DNA from: Dechloromonas sp.
GTDB lineage: Bacteria > Pseudomonadota > Gammaproteobacteria > Burkholderiales > Rhodocyclaceae
Assembly: GCA_008933675.1 (NCBI GenBank)
Contig: WBUO01000013.1
Location: forward strand, 1-38,587
Direction of reading: 5' to 3'
DNA length: 38,587 bases
In this document: positions 22,701-32,914 of the stretch, one piece after another
How positions within the stretch are numbered: the stretch's first letter is position 1
Layout of the letters: each line of letters begins with the position of its first letter
The notes under the pieces: model-generated
What the model was told of the DNA's origin: nothing
Seen by the model: only the letters and a program-made list of their open reading frames with translations
Database searches by the model: none
Program-made: the position numbers and the translations under genes

Positions 22701-23897
22701 ATGACGATGGAATTGAATGGCAAGCGTGTCGTGCTTGGGATCACCGGCGGTATAGCGGCCTACAAGGCGGCCGAGCTGGTGCGTCTGCTGGTCAGGCAGG
22801 GAGCCGAAGTGCAGGTGGCGATGACCGAGGGTGCCGGCCATTTCGTCACGGCGACGACCTTCCAGGCGCTGTCCGGGCGCCCGGTTTTCACCGACCAGTG
22901 GGATGCGCGGATGCCCAACGCCATGGCCCATATCGACTTGTCGCGCCAGGCCGACCTGATCCTTGTCGCCCCGGCCTCGGCCGATTTCCTGGCGCGCGTG
23001 GCGCACGGCCTGGCCGACGATCTGCTGGCGACCATGGTGCTGGCCCGCGACTGTCCGCTGATGGTGGCGCCGGCGATGAACCGCCAGATGTGGGAAAACC
23101 CGGCGACCCGGCGCAACGTCGCGCAGCTGGCTGCCGACGGTGTCGGCATCCTCGGTCCGGCGTCCGGCGAGCAGGCCTGCGGTGAGATCGGCGCCGGGCG
23201 GATGCTGGAGCCGGAGGAGCTGCTCGAGGCGGTGCTGGCCTTCTTCACGCCCAAGCTGCTGGCCGGCAAAAATGTGTTGCTGACGGCCGGACCGACCTTT
23301 GAAGCCGTCGACCCGGTGCGCGGTATTACCAACCTTTCCTCCGGGCGTATGGGCTATGCGCTGGCCCGCGCCGCGCAGCAGGCTGGCGCCGAGGTGACGC
23401 TGGTCTCAGGGCCGGTCGCTCTGGCTACACCGGCCGGTGTCACGCGTGTCGACGTGCGCAGCGCCCTCGACATGCAGGCGGCGGTGATGGCCAAGGCTGG
23501 TGCCGCCGATATTTTCATCGCCGTTGCGGCGGTGGCCGACTATCGCGTGGCGAATGCCGCCGAACACAAGCTGAAAAAGGATCTGGGTGGCGTGCCGCCG
23601 ATCGAGCTGGTCGAGAATCCCGATATCCTGGCCGGCGTCGCAGCGCTGGAAAACGGACCGTTCTGCGTCGGTTTCGCGGCCGAAAGCCAGAATCTGGAGG
23701 CCTACGCCCAAGCCAAGCGGCAGAAGAAGCAGGTGCCGCTGATCGTCGGCAACCTGATTCAGGATGGTTTCGGTGGCGACGACAATCGACTGGTGCTGTT
23801 CGACGACAACGGGGTGCATCCGCTCCCCCCTGCAAGCAAGTCGGTGCTGGCGCGCCAGCTGATTGAACATATTGCAACCCTGACAGGAGCAAACTGA
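22701..23897 (+). CDS. coaBC: Phosphopantothenoylcysteine decarboxylase / phosphopantothenate-cysteine ligase
   Basis: The 398-residue bifunctional enzyme makes 4'-phosphopantetheine precursors for coenzyme A. Residues 1-190 are the FMN-dependent decarboxylase Coa[19 protein letters not shown] at the start, [17 protein letters not shown] and [10 protein letters not shown]. Residues 195-398 form the CTP-dependent ligase Coa[33 protein letters not shown] and the lysine-rich KLKK. There is no clear ribosome-binding site; ATG 22701, ATG 22707 and an upstream GTG 22695 are all possible. TAGAAT at 22671 is a likely -10. Its stop overlaps the dut ATG by one base. Confidence 0.95.
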   Translation: MTMELNGKRVVLGITGGIAAYKAAELVRLLVRQGAEVQVAMTEGAGHFVTATTFQALSGRPVFTDQWDARMPNAMAHIDLSRQADLILVAPASADFLARVAHGLADDLLATMVLARDCPLMVAPAMNRQMWENPATRRNVAQLAADGVGILGPASGEQACGEIGAGRMLEPEELLEAVLAFFTPKLLAGKNVLLTAGPTFEAVDPVRGITNLSSGRMGYALARAAQQAGAEVTLVSGPVALATPAGVTRVDVRSALDMQAAVMAKAGAADIFIAVAAVADYRVANAAEHKLKKDLGGVPPIELVENPDILAGVAALENGPFCVGFAAESQNLEAYAQAKRQKKQVPLIVGNLIQDGFGGDDNRLVLFDDNGVHPLPPASKSVLARQLIEHIATLTGAN

Positions 23898-24346
23898 TGC
23901 ACCGTATCGACGTCAAAATCCTCGACAACCGTTTGCGCGAATCACCGCCGCATTACGCCACGCCGGGTTCGGCCGGACTTGATCTGCGCGCCTGCATCGA
24001 AATTCCGTTACATCTGGCGCCGGGGCAGACGACGCTGGTTCCCACGGGCATGGCCATCCACCTTGCCGATCCGGGTCTGGCGGCAATGATCCTGCCGCGT
24101 TCCGGTCTGGGTCACAAGCATGGCATCGTGCTCGGCAATCTGGTCGGCCTGATCGACTCGGACTACCAGGGGGAATTGATGGTTTCCGTGTGGAACCGCG
24201 GTCATGAGAGCTTCACACTCAACCCGCTCGACCGTATTGCACAGCTGGTGGTGGTGCCGGTCCTGCAGGTCGGCTTCAACGTGGTCGACGAGTTTGCCGA
24301 CAGCGAGCGCGGCGAGGGAGGCTTCGGCAGTACCGGCAAGGCTTGA
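23897..24346 (+). CDS. dut: dUTP diphosphatase
   Basis: Dut hydrolyses dUTP to dUMP, keeping uracil out of DNA and supplying thymidylate synthesis. The 149-residue protein has all five motifs of the trimeric enzyme: [33 protein letters not shown], the RIAQLV strand and [13 protein letters not shown] at the C-terminus. The start overlaps the coaBC stop; CAGGAG lies 8 bases upstream. The coaBC-dut order is common in Proteobacteria. Confidence 0.97.
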   Translation: MHRIDVKILDNRLRESPPHYATPGSAGLDLRACIEIPLHLAPGQTTLVPTGMAIHLADPGLAAMILPRSGLGHKHGIVLGNLVGLIDSDYQGELMVSVWNRGHESFTLNPLDRIAQLVVVPVLQVGFNVVDEFADSERGEGGFGSTGKA

Positions 24347-24366
24347 GGGCCATCGTCGGCACAGCC

Positions 24367-25593
24367 TCAGAACAGCTCGATATCCCCCTCGCTGCTGTTG
24401 CTTGCCACTTTGGCCGGGCCGCTGCCCTTGATTGCATCGGCCTTGACCTGCGAGTTCACCAGCAGTTCGACGAGGCGCTGGCTGCGTGTGCGGAAGCGTT
24501 GCAGGCCGTCCGTCTGGCCGCGGTCGTCATGCAGGCGCAGGAAAGCGTGCAGGTATTCGCCGACGTTGTTGGTGCGCTGGCTGATGCGGGTGATCATCTG
24601 GGTCACGATGTCCTCGAACTGCATCGCCATGACGCCCTCCTGCGTCAGTTCGTGCATCTGTTCGGTGACTGCGGTGATGTGGTTCGAGTGTTCGCGAGCC
24701 TTGCCGGTCAGGTCCATCAGTTCGGCGGCCAGTTCCTGCAAGGTTGCCTGGGATTTCTCGGCAATGCTCATGTCGATGTTGGTGGCTTCGGCGATACGCT
24801 GACCGACGGTGTCGAGCGAACTGAGAATGTCGTTGAGCGCTGTGCGGATGTCGACGTTGAATTCACCGGTGCGGGCAGCCAGGTTACGTACTTCGTCGGC
24901 GACGACGGCAAAGCCGCGACCGGCTTCACCGGCCCGCGCCGCTTCGATTGCCGCGTTGAGTGCCAGCAGATCGGTCTGTTTGGTGATGCCGGCAACGTCG
25001 TTGAGGGTCGTGGTGATGCGTCCGACCTGCGATTTCATCTGTTCGAAGCTGCTGGCTGCACCCTGGCTGGTCGCCTGCAACTCACCCATCTTGTGAACGA
25101 ATTCGGCGATCAGCGCGTTGGTTTCGTCGAAGAAGCGCTGCAGGCCGGCCTGTTCCCTCGCCTGACTGTCGTCCGAGCCCGTCATCTGCAGCATCTCGTC
25201 GATCAGCGAGCGCAGCACCTGGCGCTGACTGGATGATTGCGACTCCAGTCCGGTCAGGCTCCCGGAGAGTTTGTCGACCGAAGTTCGGATGATTTCCTGT
25301 GCCTCCCGCATTTCGTTCTCCAGCGCCGTGAATTGCAGTTCGGCGTGCGCCATCGCTTCGCTGGAGAGCACCTGATACTCGTTCATGGCGTCGGTCAGTT
25401 CGCCAATGTAGGCTTTCTGCCTGGCTTTCCAGCGCTTGCGCTCACCGTAGGAGTAGATGATGGTGCCGGCCAGCAGGGCGGCGACGGGAAGGAACCATAG
25501 CGGGGAAATGCTGACGCCCGTTTGTGAAGCGAGCGCCAGTCCGACACAGATGGCTACGGCCAGCCAGATCAGCAGGTCGTCGATTCGTTTCAT
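24367..25593 (-). CDS. Chemoreceptor without a periplasmic sensor domain
   Basis: The 408-residue protein has two transmembrane segments near the N-terminus (about 8-25 and 31-48) with only a few residues between, so there is no periplasmic ligand domain. A coiled coil leads to the signalling tip [20 protein letters not shown] with [17 protein letters not shown], the CheA/CheW contact region. After the tip is a segment containing [14 protein letters not shown] with D328 and Q332. It resembles the CheZ catalytic helix DFQDLTGQVI in residue spacing. A loosely NWETF-like pentapeptide is absent. The gene lies between dut (convergent) and the pnt operon; no che gene is adjacent. ATG 25593 was chosen over an upstream TTG. 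Confidence 0.88.
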   Translation of the reverse strand: MKRIDDLLIWLAVAICVGLALASQTGVSISPLWFLPVAALLAGTIIYSYGERKRWKARQKAYIGELTDAMNEYQVLSSEAMAHAELQFTALENEMREAQEIIRTSVDKLSGSLTGLESQSSSQRQVLRSLIDEMLQMTGSDDSQAREQAGLQRFFDETNALIAEFVHKMGELQATSQGAASSFEQMKSQVGRITTTLNDVAGITKQTDLLALNAAIEAARAGEAGRGFAVVADEVRNLAARTGEFNVDIRTALNDILSSLDTVGQRIAEATNIDMSIAEKSQATLQELAAELMDLTGKAREHSNHITAVTEQMHELTQEGVMAMQFEDIVTQMITRISQRTNNVGEYLHAFLRLHDDRGQTDGLQRFRTRSQRLVELLVNSQVKADAIKGSGPAKVASNSSEGDIELF

Positions 25594-25653
25594 GTACAAC
25601 TCTCAGAAATGGCCAATACGGAATTGTACGGCCAGCGAGGAGCAACGTTGCAC

Positions 25654-25670
25654 CAAAACGGGGAGTTTTG
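25654..25670 (-). terminator. Weak hairpin after pntB
   Basis: CAAAAC and GTTTTG form a 6-bp stem around a 5-base GC loop, 10 bases after the pntB stop on the minus strand. There is no T-run after it beyond the stem itself. It may be a partial terminator between the pnt operon and the downstream chemoreceptor gene. Confidence 0.35.
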
Positions 25671-25679
25671 CCGGTTATA

Positions 25680-27050
25680 TCAACTCATCGCTTTCAGATG
25701 CTGGATGATCTCGCCGGCCATCGGCTGCGCATCGCCGTAAAGCATCCGGCAGTTGTCAGTGTAGAACAGCGCGTTCTCCACCCCCGAATAACCCGTGCCC
25801 TTGCCGCGCTTGATGACGATGACGTTCTGCGCCTGATCGGCGTTGAGGATCGGCATGCCGTAGATCGGGCTGGTCTTGTCGGTGCGCGCTGTCGGATTGA
25901 CCACATCGTTGGCGCCGATGACCAGCGCGACGTCGGCCTGAGCGAACTCGCCATTGATTTCCTCGAGGTCGAAAATCTTGTCGTAGGGCACGCCGGCCTC
26001 GGCCAGCAGCACGTTCATGTGCCCCGGCATGCGCCCGGCCACCGGGTGGATGGCGAACTTCACCTCGACGCCGGCTTCTTCCAGAATCGACGTCATTTCC
26101 CACACCTTGTGCTGGGCGTGGGCGACGGCCATGCCGTAACCGGGGACGATGACGACCTTCGACGCATAGCGCATCATCGCCGCCGCATCGATAGCGCCGA
26201 CTTCCTTCATCGTGCCGCTGATCGCTTCGCCCGGCCCGCTGGCCACCATCGGTGTGAACAGGATGTTGGAAAGCGGCCGGTTCATTGCCTTGGCCATCAA
26301 CTGGGTCAGCAGCGTGCCGGCGGCGCCGACGACGATGCCGGCGATGATCAGCGCCGGGTTGCCGAGCACATAGCCCTCGAAGCCGACAGCCAGGCCGGTG
26401 AAAGCGTTGAACAGCGAGATCACCACCGGCATGTCGGCGCCGCCGATGGGCAGGGTGACGATCAGGCCGAGGACCAGCGCGACGACGAAGAAGGCGATGA
26501 CCAGTTCAGGCTGTTGCGGAGCAAGGACGATCACGGTGACGCCGAGGCCGACGGCGACGATGGCGAGCAATACGTTGACCGCATTCTGTGCCGGCAACCG
26601 GTATGCTTTTTTCAGCACGCCCTGCAGTTTGGCCCAGGCGACGCAGGAGCCGGTGAAGGAGACCGCGCCGATCAGCGCGCCGAGCACCGCCAGCGTCGTC
26701 GCCACCAGGCCGTGCATCTCGCCCTTGGCGAACTCGACGGCGGCGATGGCCGCTGCCGCGCCGCCGCCCATGCCGTTGTAGATGGCGACCATCTGCGGCA
26801 TGTCGGTCATCTTGACCTTCTTCGCCGAGAACCAGGCGCCGCCACCGCCCAGAACCAGCGCCAGGGCCATCAGACCGAGATTCTGCAGGCCGGGGATGAC
26901 GAAGGTCGCGGCGATGGCCAGCAGCATGCCGTAGCCGGCGATGACGATGCCCTTGCGGGCGCTGGCCGGCGAACTCATGCCCTTCAAGCCGAAGATGAAG
27001 AGCAGGGCGCCGACGAACCAGGCGCCCTGGACGTAGAAGGGCGCGCTCAT
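25680..27050 (-). CDS. pntB: NAD(P) transhydrogenase subunit beta
   Basis: PntB carries the NADP(H) domain (dIII) and part of the membrane proton channel (dII). The 456-residue protein has about nine transmembrane helices (residues 5-260; VTLPIGGADMPVVISLFNAF), then dIII from about 275: VIVPGYGMAVAHAQHKVWEM, the conserved RMPGHMNVLLAEAGVPYD and GANDVVNPTAR. The enzyme uses the proton gradient to reduce NADP with NADH. It is the third gene of the operon; its ATG overlaps the pntAB stop as ATGA. Confidence 0.97.
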   Translation of the reverse strand: MSAPFYVQGAWFVGALLFIFGLKGMSSPASARKGIVIAGYGMLLAIAATFVIPGLQNLGLMALALVLGGGGAWFSAKKVKMTDMPQMVAIYNGMGGGAAAAIAAVEFAKGEMHGLVATTLAVLGALIGAVSFTGSCVAWAKLQGVLKKAYRLPAQNAVNVLLAIVAVGLGVTVIVLAPQQPELVIAFFVVALVLGLIVTLPIGGADMPVVISLFNAFTGLAVGFEGYVLGNPALIIAGIVVGAAGTLLTQLMAKAMNRPLSNILFTPMVASGPGEAISGTMKEVGAIDAAAMMRYASKVVIVPGYGMAVAHAQHKVWEMTSILEEAGVEVKFAIHPVAGRMPGHMNVLLAEAGVPYDKIFDLEEINGEFAQADVALVIGANDVVNPTARTDKTSPIYGMPILNADQAQNVIVIKRGKGTGYSGVENALFYTDNCRMLYGDAQPMAGEIIQHLKAMS

Positions 27051-27334
27051 TGTCCGCCCTCCTTCTTCTTGAACATGGCCAGCATACGCTCGGTGACGAC
27101 GTAGCCGCCGGCCGCGTTGGCCGCACCGAGGGCCACGGCGAAGAAGCCGATGGCCTGTTGCAGCGGCGTTTCGGCCATGCCGAGGACGAGCATGGCGCCG
27201 ACGACGACGACGCCATGGATGAAGTTGGAGCCGGACATCAGCGGCGTGTGCAGGATCACCGGCACCTTGGCGATGATCTCGTAACCGGTGAAGGCAGCGA
27301 GCATGAAGATGTACAACGCGAGCAGGCCGTCCAT
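27047..27334 (-). CDS. pntAB: NAD(P) transhydrogenase subunit alpha, membrane part
   Basis: The 95-residue protein has three or four transmembrane helices and the family segments YIFMLAAFTGYEIIAKVP, TPLMSGSNFIHGVVVVGAM and ANAAGGYVVTERML. It is the C-terminal membrane half of PntA, encoded separately, as in Rhodospirillum, rather than fused as in E. coli. Its ATG overlaps the pntAA stop by one base and its stop overlaps the pntB start by four. Confidence 0.95.
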   Translation of the reverse strand: MDGLLALYIFMLAAFTGYEIIAKVPVILHTPLMSGSNFIHGVVVVGAMLVLGMAETPLQQAIGFFAVALGAANAAGGYVVTERMLAMFKKKEGGQ

Positions 27335-28461
27335 CAGGCTTCTCCCAGAACTTGTTTGACGGTGTTGTGAACGGTGGCGCCGTCCTTGCACAGCAGCGTG
27401 CCGGCGACGATCTCGTCGCTCCAGTCGAAATTCAGCACGCCATCCTTGATCCACGGCGATAGGAAGTTGTAGATGTTCTTGGCGTACAGCTCGGAGGCAT
27501 GGGTCGGCATGCGCGATGGCAGGTTCAGCGGGCCGTGGATGTTCACGTCGTTGGCGATGACATGCTCGCCGGGCTGCGTCAGCTCGCAGTTGCCGCCCGA
27601 TTCGGCGGCCATGTCGACAATGATGGCGCCGTATTTCATGCGGGCGACCATGTCGCGGGTGATGATCACCGGCGCCTTCTTGCCGGGGATCGCCGCCGTG
27701 CTGATCACCACGTCGGCGGCTGCGACCGCCTTGGCCAGCTTCTCGGCCTGCGCGGCCTTTTCCTCGGCGGTCAGTTCGCGGGCGTAGCCGCCGGCACCGT
27801 CGGCCGAAACGCCGGTATCGACGAACTTGGCACCGAGCGACTCGATCTGTTCCTTGGCCGCGGCGCGCACGTCGTAGGCCTCGACCATGGCGCCGAGGCG
27901 CTTGCAGGTGGCGATCGCCTGCAGGCCGGCGACGCCGGCGCCGATGACGAGCACGCGGGCCGGACGGATGGTGCCGGCGGCGGTGGTCAGCATCGGGAAG
28001 AACTTGGTGCAGCGGGCGGCGGCGATCAGGCCGCACTGGTAGCCGGCGCAGGAGCCCTGCGACGACAGCGCATCCATGCTCTGGGCGCGCGAGATGCGCG
28101 GCAGCAGTTCGAGGGCGAAGGCGGTGATCTTCTTCGCATTCAGTGCAGCCAGGCGTTCGCGGCTCTCGTAGGGTTTCAACAGGCCGATCAGCACGGCGCC
28201 TTCCGGCAATGCGGCGATCTCCTCGGCCGATGGCGGTGTCACGCGCAGGATGACTTCCGCAGCGGCGTAGGCCTCGGGCAGACCGCTCACGAAATCGACG
28301 GCGCTGTAATCCGGGTCGAGGAAGTGACTGCTGATGCCGGCACTTTGCTCCATGCGCAGGCGCGCGCCGAGGGCGGCGAATTTCTTGGCTGTCTCGGGAA
28401 CGAGCGCCGTACGGTTTTCACCGTCGGCGCTTTCGCGAGCAACCGCCAGGGTCAGTGGCAT
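27334..28461 (-). CDS. pntAA: NAD(P) transhydrogenase subunit alpha, NAD(H)-binding part
   Basis: The 375-residue cytoplasmic subunit (dI) binds NAD(H). It resembles alanine dehydrogenase and shows GENRTALVPETAKKFAALGA, SRAQSMDALSSQ and the Rossmann motif VLVIGAGVAGLQAIATCKRL. It ends without membrane helices, which are encoded by pntAB. The frame extends to 28524, but ATG 28461 has AAGGAGAG 6 bases upstream. A candidate promoter lies about 180 bases upstream. Confidence 0.96.
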   Translation of the reverse strand: MPLTLAVARESADGENRTALVPETAKKFAALGARLRMEQSAGISSHFLDPDYSAVDFVSGLPEAYAAAEVILRVTPPSAEEIAALPEGAVLIGLLKPYESRERLAALNAKKITAFALELLPRISRAQSMDALSSQGSCAGYQCGLIAAARCTKFFPMLTTAAGTIRPARVLVIGAGVAGLQAIATCKRLGAMVEAYDVRAAAKEQIESLGAKFVDTGVSADGAGGYARELTAEEKAAQAEKLAKAVAAADVVISTAAIPGKKAPVIITRDMVARMKYGAIIVDMAAESGGNCELTQPGEHVIANDVNIHGPLNLPSRMPTHASELYAKNIYNFLSPWIKDGVLNFDWSDEIVAGTLLCKDGATVHNTVKQVLGEA

Positions 28462-28608
28462 TGCTTCTCTCCTTGAAATGATCGAATGCTTGATCCGCGA
28501 TTCCGGTTTTGCTGCCCGTGGCATCTACATCCGGAACGCTTTAATAGTTATTACTGCATTAAGTTTTCCCGGCAAAGATAAGGGACTTGTTATTCCACAA
28601 ACAGTCAG

Positions 28609-28635
28609 GATTTCTGATGCCAGTCATCAGGAATC
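28609..28635. repeat. Inverted repeat in the pntAA leader
   Basis: GATTTCTGATG (28609-28619) and CATCAGGAATC (28625-28635) are 11-base arms with a single mismatch and a 5-base centre. It lies 28 bases after the aceK stop and within the predicted pnt leader. No T-run follows on the minus strand. It could be a transcript-end structure of aceK, an operator, or an attenuator-like hairpin; a competing TTCTGAT/ATCAGAA pairing overlaps it. Confidence 0.5.
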
Positions 28636-28636
28636 G

Positions 28637-28666
28637 CTTATCAGAAGTCTCGCCGGGACTTGTCAA
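28637..28666 (-). promoter_or_regulatory. Candidate sigma-70 promoter of the pnt operon
   Basis: On the minus strand TTGACA (28666-28661) is a perfect -35 box and GATAAG (28642-28637) a 4/6 -10 box with an 18-base spacer. The -35 overlaps the aceK stop codon. Transcription would give a leader near 170 nt to pntAA. Confidence 0.5.
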
Positions 28667-30435
28667 TCGGCCGTCGGACGGCTGTTCGCGAAACGCAGTT
28701 CCTGCGGGTAGGGGAAGAAGTCCTCGACGTGGCCGGCCCGGATCTTGGCCTGCGCGTCCTGCCAGAAGGCCGGCGTCAGCAGGTCCTTGTGGTGCTTCAT
28801 GAACAGCTTGCGGACCTGCGGCGAGCCGAGCAGGAAGGTGGCGAATTCTTCGGGAAAGACGTCGCCGCGGGCGACCGGATACCACACCTCCCCTGACATC
28901 TCGGTCTCGAAATCCGGCGCCGGCGGGATCTTGCGGAAGTTGATGTCGGTCATGTATTCGATCTCGTCGTAATCGTAGAAGACAACGCGGCCGTAGCGGG
29001 TGATGCCGAAGTTCTTCCACAGCATGTCGCCGGGGAAGATGTTGGCCTGGGCCAGTTCGCGGATGGCGCTGCCGTATTCGCGGATGGCGTGCTCCAGGCC
29101 GTCGAGATTGTTCGATTTGTCCATGCGCTCGATATGGATGTTGAGCGGTTCCATGCGCCGCTCGATGTAGAGGTGCTTGATGATCAGCTGGTCGCCGTCG
29201 ATTTCGTAGCAGCTCGGCGCCAGGCGCTGCAGTTCCTCGAGCACTTCCTCGCTGAAGCGGGCGAGCGGCAGCATCACGTTCGAGAACTCCAGCGTGTCGG
29301 CCAGCCGTCCGACGCGGTCGACCTGCTTGACCATCATGAACTTCTTCTTGACCGTCGCCCGGTCCATCTCCTTGGAGCTGCCGAAGACGTCCTTGATCAG
29401 TTTGAAGACGTAGGGATAGGAGGGCAGCGTGAATACCAGCATGACAAGGCCGCGGATGCCGGGCGCCATGATGAACCTGTCTTCCGAATGGTGCAGGTGG
29501 TAGATCAGGTCGCGGAAGAACATCGTTTTGCCCTGCTTGCCGAGGCCGAGCATGATGTAGATCTCGGAGCGCGGCTTGTTGGGCATGATGGCGCGCAGGA
29601 ACTGCACGTAGCCGGACGGCACTTCCATATCCACCATGAAGTAGGCGCGCGACAGCGAGAACAGGAGGCCGATGCGCCAGGCGTCGAGCAGGATGGTGTC
29701 GAGGTAGAGCTTGCCGTCGGCGTCGTGCAGCACCGGGATGGCGAACGGGTACTCGGCCGGGCCGTTGATCGCCTTGCCGATGATGTAGGCGGCCTTGTTG
29801 CGGTAGAAGGGGGAACCGAGAACCTGGATCTGGAAATTGAACTCGCGGTTCGGCATGCCCTGCAGGTAGCGGCGGATGGCGTGATAGACGTAGCTGACGT
29901 CGCGCTCGAGATCGGCAAAGGGACGCTGCCACTTGAAGTCGCGGACGATGGTGCGGATCGCGCCGTGCAGGCCGCGGGCGTCGGCGTAGTAGCTGCGGTA
30001 GGTCGGGGCCTCGTCGGCCTCCAGGTTCTCGGTCGAGATGGTTGGGCGGACGAAGATGAAATCGTTCTGGAAATAGGTCCGGTGCAGGATCTTGGTTGTT
30101 ACCGAGTTGAAAAAGGTCTCGGCCAGTTCCGGTTGCTTGTGGTTGAGCAAGAGGCCGATGTACAGCAGCTTGACCTGTTGCCAGGTCGAGTCGTCCAGAT
30201 GCTGGGCATCGAAATCGTCGCGCAGACGCTCGACGCATTCGTCCACGCGGTCGTCGTAGAAGCGGATGCGCTCGCTGACGGCACGATGTACGCCCGGCCA
30301 GTCGCCATTTTCGAAACGGGTCCTGGCCTCGCGGCAGGTCTGGCGGAACAGCGTGTAGTGTTTGTTGAATCCCTGGATCAGGGCCAGGGCGATCTGATGG
30401 GCGCTCGTGCCGTAGAGTCCGACCGAAATCTTCAT
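28663..30435 (-). CDS. aceK: Isocitrate dehydrogenase kinase/phosphatase
   Basis: AceK phosphorylates and dephosphorylates dimeric NADP-isocitrate dehydrogenase, steering carbon between the TCA cycle and the glyoxylate shunt. The 590-residue protein matches E. coli AceK in length and shows GLGKQGKTMFFRDLIYHL (ATP loop), KKKFMMVKQVDRVGRLADTL, FSNVMLP and the catalytic region ANIFPGDMLWKNFGITRYG with VVFYDYDEIEYM. It is not with aceBA here. Its own target, icd, is in the same window 6 kb away. It is divergent from the monomeric idh gene (199-bp gap) and upstream of pntAA on the same strand. TAGAAT 28 bases before the ATG (30468-30463) is a likely -10. A CCCCGG-N5-CCGGGG hairpin (30445-30461) lies in its leader. 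Confidence 0.96.
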   Translation of the reverse strand: MKISVGLYGTSAHQIALALIQGFNKHYTLFRQTCREARTRFENGDWPGVHRAVSERIRFYDDRVDECVERLRDDFDAQHLDDSTWQQVKLLYIGLLLNHKQPELAETFFNSVTTKILHRTYFQNDFIFVRPTISTENLEADEAPTYRSYYADARGLHGAIRTIVRDFKWQRPFADLERDVSYVYHAIRRYLQGMPNREFNFQIQVLGSPFYRNKAAYIIGKAINGPAEYPFAIPVLHDADGKLYLDTILLDAWRIGLLFSLSRAYFMVDMEVPSGYVQFLRAIMPNKPRSEIYIMLGLGKQGKTMFFRDLIYHLHHSEDRFIMAPGIRGLVMLVFTLPSYPYVFKLIKDVFGSSKEMDRATVKKKFMMVKQVDRVGRLADTLEFSNVMLPLARFSEEVLEELQRLAPSCYEIDGDQLIIKHLYIERRMEPLNIHIERMDKSNNLDGLEHAIREYGSAIRELAQANIFPGDMLWKNFGITRYGRVVFYDYDEIEYMTDINFRKIPPAPDFETEMSGEVWYPVARGDVFPEEFATFLLGSPQVRKLFMKHHKDLLTPAFWQDAQAKIRAGHVEDFFPYPQELRFANSRPTAD

Positions 30436-30523
30436 TGTCCTGTCCCCCCGGATGTGCCGGGGATTCTAGCACCCGGGCATGGTCCGGCCTCGCCGCTTCG
30501 CAATGTGAAACTCCATTTCGCCG

Positions 30524-30552
30524 TTGACCGGAGAGGCATCGTTGCGGATACT
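30524..30552 (+). promoter_or_regulatory. Sigma-70 promoter of monomeric idh
   Basis: TTGACC (30524-30529), a 17-base spacer and GATACT (30547-30552) match 5/6 and 4/6 consensus bases. The leader to the ATG is about 76 nt. The region is shared with divergent aceK. Confidence 0.6.
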
Positions 30553-30634
30553 CCCGAGGCTTTTTGTAAGCACCGCGCAAGGGTGTCGGCGTATCGTCGG
30601 CTCGCATATCAAAAACCAACGAGAAGAGGTTTTC

Positions 30635-32872
30635 ATGTCCGCAGGCAAGTCCAAGATCATTTACACGCTCACCGACGAGGCGCCCCTGCTGGCGACTTGT
30701 GCCTTTCTGCCGATCATTCGCACCTTCACCGGGCCGGCCGGCATCGAAATCGAAAAGGCAGACATTTCGGTATCCGCGCGCGTCATCGCCGAATTTCCGG
30801 AGTTCCTCAGCGAGGAGCAGCGTCTCCCCAACACCCTCGGTGAGCTGGGCAAGAAGTGCCTGCTGCCGGACACCAACATCATCAAGCTGCCCAACATCTC
30901 GGCCTCCGTTGCCCAGCTGAAGGCCTGCATCAAGGAATTGCAGGAAAAGGGCTACGCCATTCCCGACTACCCGGAAAACCCGTCCACCGACGAAGAGAAG
31001 GCCCTCAAGGTGCGCTTCGGCAAGTGCCTGGGGTCCGCAGTGAACCCGGTGCTGCGCGAAGGCAACTCCGACCGCCGCGCGCCGGGCGCCGTCAAGAATT
31101 ACGCCAAGAAGCACCCGCACTCCATGGGCGAGTGGAAGCAGTGGTCGCAGACCCATGTTTCGCACATGGAGCATGGCGATTTCTACCATGGTGAAAAGTC
31201 GCTGACCCTCGACAAGCCGCGCGAAGTGCGCATGGAGCTGATCGCCAAGGGCGGCAAGACTACCGTGCTGAAGCCCAAGCTCTCGCTGCTCGAAGGCGAG
31301 ATCATCGATTCGATGTTCATGAGCAAGAAGGCGCTGTGCGACTTCTACGAGGCTCAACTGGAAGATTGCCGCCAGTCCGGCATCCTCTTCTCGCTGCACG
31401 TCAAGGCGACGATGATGAAGGTCTCGCATCCCATCGTCTTCGGCCACTGCGTCAAGATCTATTACAAGGAAGCCTTCGAGAAGCACGGCAAGACCTTCAA
31501 GGAACTCGGCATCAATGTGAATAACGGCATGGTCGACCTCTACGAGAAGATCAAGCAATTGCCGGAATCCAAGCGTGACGAGATCATCCGCGACCTGCAC
31601 GCCTGCCAGGAGCACCGTCCGCGTCTGGCCATGGTCGACTCGGCCAAGGGCATCACCAACTTCCATTCGCCGAACGACATCATCGTCGATGCGTCAATGC
31701 CGGCGATGATCCGCGCCGGCGGCAAGATGTGGGGCGCCGACGGCAAACAGTACGACTCCAAGTGCGTGATGCCGGAATCGACCTTCGCCCGCATCTATCA
31801 GGAGATGATCAACTTCTGCAAGTGGCATGGCAACTTCGATCCGAAGACCATGGGCACGGTACCGAACGTCGGCCTGATGGCCCAGCAGGCCGAGGAATAC
31901 GGCTCGCACGACAAGACCTTCGAAATCGCCGAAGACGGCATCGCCAACGTCGTCGATATCAACACCGGCGAAGTGTTGCTGACGCAGAACGTCGAAGCCG
32001 GCGACATCTGGCGCATGTGCCAGGTCAAGGATGCGCCGATCCGCGACTGGGTCAAGCTGGCCGTCACCCGTGCCCGCAACTCGAACACGCCGGCCGTCTT
32101 CTGGCTGGATCCGTACCGTCCGCACGAAGCCGAACTGATCAAGAAGGTCAACAAGTACCTCAAGGATCACGACACCAGCGGCCTGGAAATCCACGTCATG
32201 AGCCAGGTCCGCGCCATGCGTTTCACGCTCGAGCGCGTCGTCCGCGGTCTGGACACGATCTCGGTGACCGGAAACATCCTGCGCGACTACCTGACCGACC
32301 TGTTCCCGATCATGGAACTGGGCACCTCGGCCAAGATGCTGTCCATCGTGCCGCTGATGAACGGCGGCGGCATGTATGAAACCGGTGCCGGCGGTTCGGC
32401 CCCGAAGCACGTCCAGCAGCTGACGCAGGAAAACCACCTGCGCTGGGATTCACTGGGCGAGTTCCTGGCCCTGGCAGTGTCGCTGGAAGAGCTCGGCATC
32501 AAGGAGAACAACGCCCGCGCCAAGCTGCTGGCCAAGACGCTCGATGCCGCTACCGGCAAGCTGCTCGACAACAACAAGTCGCCGTCGCCGAAGACCGGTG
32601 AGCTCGACAACCGCGGTTCACAGTTCTACCTGGCCATGTACTGGGCGCAGGAACTGGCGGCGCAGAAGGACGATGCCGAACTGGCGGCCCACTTTGCCAA
32701 GCTGGCCAAGACGCTGACCGACAACGAGGCACAGATCGTTGCCGAGTTGAAGACGGTGCAGGGCAAGCCGGTGGATATCGGCGGTTACTACAAGGCCGAT
32801 TCGGACAAGTGCAAGGCGGTGATGCGCCCGAGCCCGACGCTGAATGCCGCGCTCAAGGCCTATCGCGCCTGA
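30635..32872 (+). CDS. idh: Isocitrate dehydrogenase (NADP), monomeric type
   Basis: The 745-residue protein is the monomeric NADP-IDH, unrelated in overall sequence to the dimeric enzyme. It oxidises isocitrate to 2-oxoglutarate. Visible blocks are [20 protein letters not shown] at the N-terminus, [19 protein letters not shown] (substrate loop), KYAKKHPHS-like [14 protein letters not shown], the DVSHP-type segment [20 protein letters not shown], and [20 protein letters not shown]. The length (about 740) is typical. ATG 30635 has GAGAAGAGG 5-6 bases upstream; the extended frame to 30524 has no support. A strong terminator follows. AceK is not known to phosphorylate this type. Confidence 0.97.
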   Translation: MSAGKSKIIYTLTDEAPLLATCAFLPIIRTFTGPAGIEIEKADISVSARVIAEFPEFLSEEQRLPNTLGELGKKCLLPDTNIIKLPNISASVAQLKACIKELQEKGYAIPDYPENPSTDEEKALKVRFGKCLGSAVNPVLREGNSDRRAPGAVKNYAKKHPHSMGEWKQWSQTHVSHMEHGDFYHGEKSLTLDKPREVRMELIAKGGKTTVLKPKLSLLEGEIIDSMFMSKKALCDFYEAQLEDCRQSGILFSLHVKATMMKVSHPIVFGHCVKIYYKEAFEKHGKTFKELGINVNNGMVDLYEKIKQLPESKRDEIIRDLHACQEHRPRLAMVDSAKGITNFHSPNDIIVDASMPAMIRAGGKMWGADGKQYDSKCVMPESTFARIYQEMINFCKWHGNFDPKTMGTVPNVGLMAQQAEEYGSHDKTFEIAEDGIANVVDINTGEVLLTQNVEAGDIWRMCQVKDAPIRDWVKLAVTRARNSNTPAVFWLDPYRPHEAELIKKVNKYLKDHDTSGLEIHVMSQVRAMRFTLERVVRGLDTISVTGNILRDYLTDLFPIMELGTSAKMLSIVPLMNGGGMYETGAGGSAPKHVQQLTQENHLRWDSLGEFLALAVSLEELGIKENNARAKLLAKTLDAATGKLLDNNKSPSPKTGELDNRGSQFYLAMYWAQELAAQKDDAELAAHFAKLAKTLTDNEAQIVAELKTVQGKPVDIGGYYKADSDKCKAVMRPSPTLNAALKAYRA

Positions 32873-32914
32873 TCGACTGGCCAGGCCCGGCCGTTGTGTC
32901 GGGCTGCAATGAAG

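Noticed and set aside
28559-31666. A 1035-codon open frame on the minus strand
   Set aside because: It runs antisense to monomeric idh and then in a different frame through aceK. Its translation is rich in Arg, Gly and Ala with no domain, which is the usual effect of GC-rich codon bias on other frames.
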